In this document: positions 1 through 5,069 of the stretch, piece by piece
Layout of the letters: every line of letters starts with the position of its first letter
How positions within the stretch are numbered: the first letter of the stretch is position 1
Origin: Oscillospiraceae bacterium
GTDB taxonomy: Bacteria > Bacillota > Clostridia > Oscillospirales > Ruminococcaceae
Assembly: GCA_017451665.1 (NCBI GenBank)
Contig: JAFTNX010000180.1
Coordinates: 1-11,758, forward strand
Direction of reading: 5' to 3'
DNA: 11,758 nt
The notes under the pieces: generated by a model
The model's database searches: none
What the model was told of the DNA's origin: nothing
The model's input: only the letters and a program-made list of their open reading frames with translations
Position numbers and translations under genes: made by a program

Positions 1-14
1 TGGCAGAGGAGCCC

Positions 15-30
15 GTGCCGGCTACGGCAC
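15..30 (-). other. GC-rich hairpin at the cbp stop codon
   Basis: GTGCCG (15-20) and CGGCAC (25-30) form a perfect 6-bp stem with a 4-nt loop. On the minus strand it begins at the last base of the cbp TAG stop. It is much more GC-rich than its surroundings and may be the stem of the operon's terminator or a 3'-end stabiliser. No T-tract follows before the window edge, so a terminator call is not secure. Confidence 0.35.
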
Positions 31-2513
31 TAGCCCATGATAACTTCAACGTCGTGAGTTGTGCCTTCTGCAAATACAGGGAGAACGTTTCCGTTGAGTT
101 TTACGCCGTCAACAACAACAGACTTGATACCCTTGCAAACGTGGTCAGGGTTCTTAACGCTGATGTTGTATGTGTTTCCTCTGTATTCTCTTGTGATGTT
201 AAAGCCGTCCCATTCAGCAGGAATTGAAGGGTCAATTCTAAGTCCGTCAAAGTCAGTTGCAACACCGAGAATGTACTGAGAAATAGCAACAAAGTTCCAT
301 GCAGCTGTACCTGTGAGCCATGAGTTCTTGCCCTGTCCGAAGTGGTTGCCCGGCTTGCCGATGTCGGCACCTGCGTCCTTACCACCAATCATCTGACCGT
401 ATACATAAGGTTCGGTCTTGTGAATGTCAGAAGTTTCTTCTGTGAAGGCAGGAGCAATCTTTGAATAGTATTCAAATGCCTTGTCGCCACGACCTGCATA
501 AGCCTCAGCACAGATAATCCATGCATTGTTGTGTGTAAAGATACCTGCGTTTTCCTTGTATCCACCCGGATATGTAGAAATTTCACCGTACTGAATGTAG
601 TACTTTGTGAATGCAGGGTTATTAAGAACAAGACCGAATTCTGTGTTAAGGTACTTGTCAATAGAATTAAGTGTCTTGATGTCAGCACCGCTGTTCTTAC
701 CGATTTCAGACATAACAGCAAAGCCCTGTGGTTCGATGAAGATTTTACCTTCTTCACATTCCTTTGAACCCATCTTTTCGCCGTTTGCGTCGTAAGCTCT
801 GAGGAACCACTGACCGTCGAATGCGTGGTCCATAACGTTCTGCTTCATCTTGTCGATTTCAGCCTGAGCAGCATCAGCTTCGTCGTCCTTGCCGAGATGA
901 CGGAGGATATTTACATAGTTAGGACCTGTGTATGTAAAGAGTGTAGCAACCATAACAGATTCAGCCACCTTAGAGTAGCCACCCTCAGCAGCAAACTTAG
1001 GGTTTGTATATGTCTGGAAGCTTTCACCAGGAGTATCTGAATAGCATGAAAGGTTGATACAGTCATTCCAGTCAGCTCTCATAGCGAGTGGAAGTCCGTG
1101 AGGACCGAGGTTATTAACAATCTTGTAGAATGAAACTCTGAGGTGTTCGAGCATTGGCTTAGCCTTTGACTCGTCGTTGTCAAACGGAACCATTTCATCA
1201 AGAATAGCCCAGTCGCCTGTTTCCTTGATGTATGCTGAAACTGAAAGAATCATCCACAATGGGTCATCTGAGAAGTCGCCACCGATATCTGAGTTACCCT
1301 TCTTTGTAAGTGGCTGATACTGGTGATAGCATCCACCGTCTTCAAGCTGAGTTGAAGCAATGTCAATAATTCTTTCTCTTGCTCTGTCAGGAATCTGGTG
1401 AACAAATCCGAGAATATCCTGGTTTGAGTCACGGAAGCCCATACCACGGCCGATACCTGACTCAAAGTATGATGCTGAACGTGAAAGGTTGAATGTAACC
1501 ATACACTGATACTGGTTCCAGATATTAACCATACGGTTAACTCTGTCGTCAGGAGTATCAACATTAAGGATTCCGAGGAGCTTATTCCAAGCGTTTTTAA
1601 GCTCTGCAAGACCTTCAGCAACCTTTTCAGGTGTGTTGTACTTGTCAATCATTTCAAGAGCCTTTACCTTGTTGATTGTCTTGCCGTCAGCCTCAAATTT
1701 TTCAGCAACAGGCATTTCAACATAGCCGAGAATGAATACAAGAGTCTTTGATTCGCCCGGAGCGAGAGTAATCTTCTTGTAGTGTGAAGCAATTGGTGAC
1801 CAGCCGTCAGCGAATGAATTGTTTGCTTCGCCAGCGATAACAGCCTGTGGGTTGTTAAATCCGTTATAAAGACCGATGAATGCATCTCTGTCTGTATCAT
1901 ATCCGTCGATTTCGTCATTTACTGAATAGAATGCGAAGTGGTCACGACGGTCTCTGTATTCTGTCTTGTGGTAAATTGTTGAGCCACAAACCTCTACACG
2001 TCCTGTTGAGAAGTTTCTCTGGAAGTTTGTGCAGTCGTCCTGAGCGTCCCAGAGACACCATTCCTGGAATGAGAAAAGAGCAAAGGTCTTTTCAGCATTG
2101 CCTTCGTTTGTAAGAACAAGCTGCTGAACTTCGCCGTTGTAGTTCTGTGGAACAAAGAAAGTAGCCTCTGCCTTGAGGTCGTTCTTCTTACCTGTGATAA
2201 TGGTATATCCCATACCGTGACGACAGGTATATGAATCAAGCTCAGTCTTTACAGGTGACCAACCAGGATTCCAGATAGTTCCGTTATCGTTGATGTAGAA
2301 ATATCTTCCGCCCATATCAATAGGAACGTTGTTGTAACGGTATCTTGTAATTCTTCTGAGACGAGCGTCCTTATAGAAGCTGTATCCGCCTGCTGTGTTT
2401 GAAATCAGCGAGAAGAATTCCTGTGTTCCGAGGTAGTTAATCCACGGATATGGTGTTTTTGGATTGGTGATGACATATTCCTTGTTTACGTCATCAAAGA
2501 AACCGAATTTCAT
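30..2513 (-). CDS. cbp: Cellobiose phosphorylase (GH94)
   Basis: Cytoplasmic enzyme that splits cellobiose with phosphate into alpha-glucose 1-phosphate and glucose, saving ATP during growth on cellulose products. The 827-residue protein is close to the usual length of about 810. Its N-terminus (MKFGFFDDVNKEYVI, then TPYPWINYLG) is strongly reminiscent of clostridial and ruminococcal cellobiose phosphorylases. Expected order: N-terminal beta-sandwich, helical linker, (alpha/alpha)6 barrel, C-terminal beta domain. In the barrel, RADWND (479-484) carries the likely general acid D484, equivalent by family knowledge to Asp490 of the Cellvibrio gilvus enzyme. H661 (THNNAW) and T734-G735 (WLTGTAAW) fit the phosphate-binding positions. 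There is no signal peptide. The start is supported by AAAGGTGG at about 2523-2530. It is the second gene of an operon, 60 nt after the mutarotase gene. Specificity for cellobiose over cellodextrin or chitobiose is inferred from overall resemblance, not proven here. Confidence 0.93.
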   Translation of the reverse strand: MKFGFFDDVNKEYVITNPKTPYPWINYLGTQEFFSLISNTAGGYSFYKDARLRRITRYRYNNVPIDMGGRYFYINDNGTIWNPGWSPVKTELDSYTCRHGMGYTIITGKKNDLKAEATFFVPQNYNGEVQQLVLTNEGNAEKTFALFSFQEWCLWDAQDDCTNFQRNFSTGRVEVCGSTIYHKTEYRDRRDHFAFYSVNDEIDGYDTDRDAFIGLYNGFNNPQAVIAGEANNSFADGWSPIASHYKKITLAPGESKTLVFILGYVEMPVAEKFEADGKTINKVKALEMIDKYNTPEKVAEGLAELKNAWNKLLGILNVDTPDDRVNRMVNIWNQYQCMVTFNLSRSASYFESGIGRGMGFRDSNQDILGFVHQIPDRARERIIDIASTQLEDGGCYHQYQPLTKKGNSDIGGDFSDDPLWMILSVSAYIKETGDWAILDEMVPFDNDESKAKPMLEHLRVSFYKIVNNLGPHGLPLAMRADWNDCINLSCYSDTPGESFQTYTNPKFAAEGGYSKVAESVMVATLFTYTGPNYVNILRHLGKDDEADAAQAEIDKMKQNVMDHAFDGQWFLRAYDANGEKMGSKECEEGKIFIEPQGFAVMSEIGKNSGADIKTLNSIDKYLNTEFGLVLNNPAFTKYYIQYGEISTYPGGYKENAGIFTHNNAWIICAEAYAGRGDKAFEYYSKIAPAFTEETSDIHKTEPYVYGQMIGGKDAGADIGKPGNHFGQGKNSWLTGTAAWNFVAISQYILGVATDFDGLRIDPSIPAEWDGFNITREYRGNTYNISVKNPDHVCKGIKSVVVDGVKLNGNVLPVFAEGTTHDVEVIMG

Positions 2514-2522
2514 TAAAAAAAT

Positions 2523-2530
2523 CCACCTTT
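2523..2530 (-). promoter_or_regulatory. Ribosome binding site of cbp
   Basis: AAAGGTGG on the minus strand lies about 9 nt before the ATG at 2511-2513, inside the 60-nt A+T-rich gap after the mutarotase stop. The gap shows no obvious promoter or terminator, which supports co-transcription of the two genes. Confidence 0.7.
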
Positions 2531-2573
2531 CATTTATATTTATGTATTTGATTTACAAATTAAATCCGAAAAA

Positions 2574-3581
2574 TTAAAGTGTGAAAAATCTCTGCCAGCA
2601 GGTATATTTTTCACCGTTTTTAATCTCACAGTAGCCTGAAACTTCATTTGGAAGTGAAAGGTTAGGTGAGTTAATCATTGCAGTCATAGGTTCAGGGCAG
2701 AAATATCCCTTGTCCCCGTCGTGGTTCCACATATTCCAGAACCTGAATTCCTTTGAAACCTCGTTAGCAATCTTCTTCCCTGTAATTGTATCGCTGATAA
2801 CAACTCCATAGAACTCCTCCCCGTCAAGGGTATTCATACAAGCTGTATACATATCGTTACAGATAACCTGCTGAGTAGGCTTTTTACCATTCAGGTATTC
2901 CTTATCCCAGTCAGAAAGCGGAAGAAGTCTTTCGGTAGGATTATGGAATTCATTAAGCTCACATCTTTTTACAATCGGAACATTAAGGAGAAGTCCCTCT
3001 TCCTTACCTCCGTCGCAGATAGGAGCGTTAATACAGGTATGAGTACAAAGTGAAACAGGAAGCACCTTATCAGAAAGATTTTCAAGCTCAATTTCCTGCA
3101 TAAGTCCATTTTCATCAGAAAGGGTAAAGGTATAGCTGATTTTAAAATCAAGTGGGAAATACTGATACATTTCGTCATTTTTGTCAAATGTAAAGGAAGT
3201 TTTCACCACAGCTTTGTTTTCGTCAGCCTTACATTCTTCAACTGTATGCACTCTCTTATGCACCCAGCCGTGAATGAAGTTATCAAAAAGTGGTTCGTTA
3301 ATCGGAAGCTGATAAACAGCGTCAGAAGTCTTTAAAACGCCCTTATAAAATCTGTTAGGAAGATAAAGTGTAGGAAGTCCCCAGATTTCTCTTGCGTCAT
3401 TGATTTCCTCAGCAGTAGTTTCCTCTTTAAATCTGAAAATCTCCATAGCATTCTCGTCGTCGTGAAGTCTTAAAACAGAGCTTCCCATAAGAGGTGCTAC
3501 AACGGCTGTATAGCGGTCAGTTTTGAGCAAAACGCACTCTACGCCTTTGAAATTATAGTTTTTCTGTGCAGTATTTGACAT
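2574..3581 (-). CDS. Aldose 1-epimerase (mutarotase)-like protein
   Basis: A 335-residue protein of the galactose mutarotase-like fold, which interconverts the alpha and beta anomers of free aldoses. Visible family features are LPNRF (74-78), FIHGWVHKRVH (102-112) with H104, a second histidine H181 in CTHTCINAP, and E297 in CPEPMTAMINSP. The last two match the catalytic His/Glu region of the family. There is no signal peptide, so it is cytoplasmic. The start is set by GAGGAT at about 3588-3593, 6-7 nt before the ATG. It is the promoter-proximal gene of an operon with cellobiose phosphorylase. Inference: it equilibrates glucose anomers made or used by that enzyme, since cellobiose phosphorylases discriminate between anomers of the glucose acceptor. 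Sequence alone does not show the sugar specificity, and a carbohydrate-binding or sugar-phosphate epimerase role remains possible. Confidence 0.82.
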   Translation of the reverse strand: MSNTAQKNYNFKGVECVLLKTDRYTAVVAPLMGSSVLRLHDDENAMEIFRFKEETTAEEINDAREIWGLPTLYLPNRFYKGVLKTSDAVYQLPINEPLFDNFIHGWVHKRVHTVEECKADENKAVVKTSFTFDKNDEMYQYFPLDFKISYTFTLSDENGLMQEIELENLSDKVLPVSLCTHTCINAPICDGGKEEGLLLNVPIVKRCELNEFHNPTERLLPLSDWDKEYLNGKKPTQQVICNDMYTACMNTLDGEEFYGVVISDTITGKKIANEVSKEFRFWNMWNHDGDKGYFCPEPMTAMINSPNLSLPNEVSGYCEIKNGEKYTCWQRFFTL

Positions 3582-3614
3582 TTTTAAATCCTCATCATAA
3601 AAATTTAATCAACG

Positions 3615-3624
3615 TAAACGTTTA
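3615..3624. promoter_or_regulatory. Operator-like palindrome TAAACGTTTA
   Basis: A perfect 10-bp palindrome with the central CG typical of LacI-family operators (sugar regulators such as ScrR and RafR bind AAACGTTT-type sites). It covers about +3 to +12 of the predicted transcript, a position where a bound protein would block initiation. It also partly matches a CcpA cre site, so catabolite repression is the alternative. The regulator is not encoded in this window. Confidence 0.6.
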
Positions 3625-3633
3625 ATTAAAATC

Positions 3634-3662
3634 ATTATACCATAAACAAACATACTTTGCAA
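3634..3662 (-). promoter_or_regulatory. Sigma-A promoter of the mutarotase-cbp operon
   Basis: On the minus strand the -35 box TTGCAA (3657-3662) is separated by exactly 17 nt from a consensus -10 box TATAAT (3634-3639). Transcription should start near 3627, giving a leader of roughly 45 nt before the ATG at 3581. A LacI-type palindrome sits just downstream of the predicted start site. Confidence 0.8.
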
Positions 3663-3690
3663 GCACTTTTTTATTAAAATAGCACAAAAA

Positions 3691-3728
3691 AGGCAAAAAA
3701 ATAAGCAGAGCCATAAACGAAGCTCTGC
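3691..3728 (-). terminator. Rho-independent terminator of the small RNA
   Basis: On the minus strand, GCAGAGC (3728-3722) and GCTCTGC (3711-3705) form a perfect 7-bp stem with a 10-nt loop, followed by TTATTTTTTTGCC. In the plus direction no T-run follows, so it acts on minus-strand transcripts. It ends just upstream of the promoter of the mutarotase operon and would insulate it from the small RNA promoter. Confidence 0.75.
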
Positions 3729-3806
3729 GTCCAAATAAAACAAACTATGTGTAGAACAAAAGAAAGGAGACAACAAAACGGATGTCAAGGCGTCGCCCTG
3801 ACACCA
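3693..3806 (-). ncRNA. Candidate small regulatory RNA (about 112 nt)
   Basis: No known RNA family recognised. A near-consensus promoter ends at 3812 and an intrinsic terminator ends near 3693, with no start codon and usable reading frame between. The predicted RNA begins at about 3805 with a 10-bp hairpin: arms 3805-3796 and 3790-3781, loop CGACG. Two of its pairs are G.U on this strand and would be A.C mismatches in plus-strand RNA, which argues that the minus strand is the functional one. A U-rich, apparently single-stranded linker (3780-3729) follows, containing UCUCCUUUCUUUUG, complementary to AG-rich Shine-Dalgarno sequences. The terminator hairpin closes it. This 5' hairpin, CU-rich linker and terminator layout is common in bacterial trans-acting small RNAs. 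Alternatives: a leader or attenuator for the mutarotase operon with its own internal promoter, or a repeated intergenic element. Confidence 0.6.
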
Positions 3807-3811
3807 AAATC

Positions 3812-3840
3812 ATTATAATATATCAGAAGTTTTTAGTCAA
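3812..3840 (-). promoter_or_regulatory. Strong sigma-A promoter of the small RNA
   Basis: On the minus strand TTGACT (3835-3840), a 17-nt spacer and a perfect TATAAT (3812-3817) make the best promoter in the window. The predicted start is at about 3805-3806, exactly at the first base of a stable hairpin. An 8-bp palindrome GTTGCAAC (3847-3854) lies just upstream of the -35 box and could bind a regulator. Confidence 0.8.
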
Positions 3841-3875
3841 GTTTTTGTTGCAACTCGTCACAAATTATTTTCAAA

Positions 3876-3951
3876 TTTTGTCAGTATGCACAATTTTTAC
3901 CTTTTGAGTTTATCGCCTTTTTATGATAATATATGACAAAATCTGACAAAA
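3876..3951. repeat. Three TTTTGTCA motifs in direct and inverted order
   Basis: TTTTGTCA occurs at 3876-3883 on the plus strand and twice on the minus strand, at 3934-3941 and 3944-3951, these two being 10 bp apart, one helical turn. The outer pair extends to a 9-bp inverted repeat, TTTTGTCAG/CTGACAAAA (3876-3884 and 3943-3951). They sit 70-145 bp upstream of the small RNA start site. They may be sites for a DNA-binding protein; no function is shown. Confidence 0.4.
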
Positions 3952-3960
3952 ATTTAACGG

Positions 3961-4056
3961 TAAAAAAGGAAAGGGAGCTTTTTAAACAACCAAAAACGCA
4001 AACCCTTTTACGAAAATTTAAAGGTTATTTAAGTTAAAACTCCCTTTCCTTTTTTA
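3961..4056. repeat. 17-bp perfect inverted repeat enclosing 62 nt, likely terminator
   Basis: The arms 3961-3977 (T, A6, GGAAAGGGAG) and 4040-4056 are perfect reverse complements. Inside, 3982-3991 and 4023-4032 form a second 10-bp helix whose one non-Watson-Crick position is U.G in minus-strand RNA but A.C in plus-strand RNA. The repeat starts 8 bp after the DUF378 stop codon, and the second arm ends in six T on the minus strand, so it probably terminates that gene, although a 62-nt loop is very long for a terminator. No target-site duplication is visible, so a MITE is not supported. Confidence 0.55.
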
Positions 4057-4063
4057 AAAATCG

Positions 4064-4270
4064 TCAGTTGCTTTCAACCATTTCGTTGTTTCTGAAAAAC
4101 AGTGAAACGCACCAGATAGCTGAAATTGCAACAAGGGTATAGATGATACGGCTGACAACACCTGCCACACCACCAAATGCCCACGCAACCAGGTCAAACT
4201 GGAAAATTCCCACAAGGCCCCAGTTGATACCACCGATTATAAGCAAAAGCAAAGCAATTCTATCGAGCAT
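4064..4270 (-). CDS. DUF378 family small membrane protein
   Basis: A 68-residue protein with two predicted membrane helices (about 4-23 and 42-60), a glycine-rich link and a short polar tail (RNNEMVESN). GGINWGLVG (13-21), at the end of the first helix, is the hallmark of DUF378 proteins such as Bacillus YuzA. Their function is unknown, so none is assigned. The ATG at 4270 is chosen because AAAGAAAGGAATG precedes it at suitable spacing. An upstream in-frame ATG at 4420 would add 50 residues of poor quality, lacks a good ribosome binding site, and would overlap the divergent promoter. The gene is transcribed alone, divergently from rimP, and ends at a large inverted repeat. Its ribosome binding site has 10 contiguous bases complementary to the candidate small RNA encoded about 470 bp downstream. 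Confidence 0.88.
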   Translation of the reverse strand: MLDRIALLLLIIGGINWGLVGIFQFDLVAWAFGGVAGVVSRIIYTLVAISAIWCVSLFFRNNEMVESN

Positions 4271-4414
4271 AAAATCATTCCTTTCTTTGTGTTGCAAGAT
4301 TATTATTGACGCACTTTTGCACAAATATTTATGGAAAAATATGTAAAAAACACACAAAATAGAATGTTTCGTATGTATTATATATATAATAAGGTATATT
4401 TTTTTAAAAAACCC
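4271..4414 (-). other. A+T-rich divergent intergenic region, DUF378 leader side
   Basis: This region must hold the promoter of the DUF378 gene, but no box pair is convincing. The best is minus-strand TTGCAA (4415-4420) with TATACC 16 nt on, which would share its palindromic -35 box with the rimP promoter. A TATAAT also occurs near 4385-4390 but lacks a -35 box. The long T and AT runs could act as UP elements. I see no reading frame or structured RNA here. Confidence 0.35.
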
Positions 4415-4443
4415 TTGCAATTTTAAAAAAAGTGTGGTATACT
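4415..4443 (+). promoter_or_regulatory. Sigma-A promoter of the rimP-nusA-infB operon
   Basis: TTGCAA (4415-4420), a 17-nt spacer and TATACT (4438-4443). Transcription should begin near 4450, giving a leader of about 80 nt before the rimP start. An A/T-run lies immediately upstream and could act as an UP element. No other clear promoter is visible between here and the right edge. Confidence 0.75.
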
Positions 4444-4463
4444 ATCAGTAATATCTTTAGTAG

Positions 4464-4500
4464 AAAGGCTGGAACTTGACATTCCGGTCTTTAGTTTTTG
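4464..4500 (+). terminator. Leader hairpin, putative NusA-dependent attenuator
   Basis: AAAGGCTGGAA (4464-4474) pairs with TTCCGGTCTTT (4482-4492) to give an 11-bp stem with two G.U pairs and a 7-nt loop. It is followed by AG and then TTTTTG, a short U-tract displaced from the stem. Such an imperfect terminator in the leader of rimP-nusA fits the NusA-dependent autoregulatory attenuator described for Bacillus subtilis. The match in mechanism is inference. I see no obvious competing antiterminator. Confidence 0.6.
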
Positions 4501-4529
4501 TATGGAGACTTTAAAAAAGGAGTGGGAGC

Positions 4530-5021
4530 TTGAGTAACGTTAATGAAAAAAAGGGGCTCAGCACTGTGGATAGGGCAAGAGAGCTTGCTATTCCGCTTTG
4601 TGACGAGCTGGGACTGTTTTTGTGGGACGTGCGATTTGAAAAAGAGGGTGCTACATGGTACCTGAGAGTCTTTATCGACAAGGACGAGGGTGTTGACATG
4701 GAGGATTGCGAGGCTTTTGCAAGACCATTCGACAAGCTTCTTGACGAGGAAGATTTTATTACACAGTCCTATGTTTTTGAATGTGGTTCGCCGGGACTTG
4801 CAAGAGACCTTAAAAGACCTGAGCATTTCTTGTGCTGTATCGGTGACGAAATCAGACTCAGAACAATACGTCCTGATGAAAAGGGCGAAAGAGATTTTGA
4901 GGGAATACTCAAAGCCTACGAAAACAAGGAGTTTGACGTGGAGATTGACGGAGAGGATAAGCATTTTGCACTTGCTGACTGCTCTTATGTAAAGCTCAAC
5001 GACGACAAGGATTTATTTTAG
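4530..5021 (+). CDS. rimP: Ribosome maturation factor RimP
   Basis: A 163-residue protein needed for maturation of the 30S ribosomal subunit. It has the family layout of an N-terminal alpha/beta domain (about 12-87) and a C-terminal SH3-like domain (about 90-160). The family signature lies at their junction: CGSPGLARDLKRPEHF (85-100), matching the usual SPGLxRxL. WYLRVFIDKDEGVDMEDCEA (43-62) matches the conserved N-domain strand and helix. The start is a TTG at 4530, supported by AAAGGAG (4516-4522) seven bases upstream; the ATG that follows at 4541 is out of frame. It is the first gene of the operon, as usual in Firmicutes, 48 nt before nusA, and lies behind an apparent attenuator. Confidence 0.93.
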   Translation: MSNVNEKKGLSTVDRARELAIPLCDELGLFLWDVRFEKEGATWYLRVFIDKDEGVDMEDCEAFARPFDKLLDEEDFITQSYVFECGSPGLARDLKRPEHFLCCIGDEIRLRTIRPDEKGERDFEGILKAYENKEFDVEIDGEDKHFALADCSYVKLNDDKDLF

Positions 5022-5069
5022 TAACTAATTAATACTTAAACACATATACTTAGGAGGAATTAAAGGAAA

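Noticed and set aside
1250..1648. A 132-codon frame on the minus strand inside cbp, and other 60-140 codon frames on both strands there
   Set aside because: They overlap a well-conserved GH94 gene out of frame, have low-complexity Ser/Thr/Leu-rich products, and lack ribosome binding sites.
3961..4056. MITE or insertion-sequence remnant
   Set aside because: Terminal inverted repeats are present, but no target-site duplication is visible and the position directly after a stop codon fits a terminator better.
4271..4420. N-terminal extension of the DUF378 protein to an ATG at 4420
   Set aside because: The added 50 residues do not fit the 65-70 residue family, the extension runs through A+T-rich intergenic DNA over the divergent promoter, and the ATG at 4270 has its own ribosome binding site.
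4444..4529. Known riboswitch or T-box in the rimP leader
   Set aside because: The leader is only about 80 nt with a single hairpin; no T-box sequence or recognised aptamer core is visible.
4491..4964. A 157-codon minus-strand frame opposite rimP
   Set aside because: It is antisense to a conserved gene and its start has no supporting signal.
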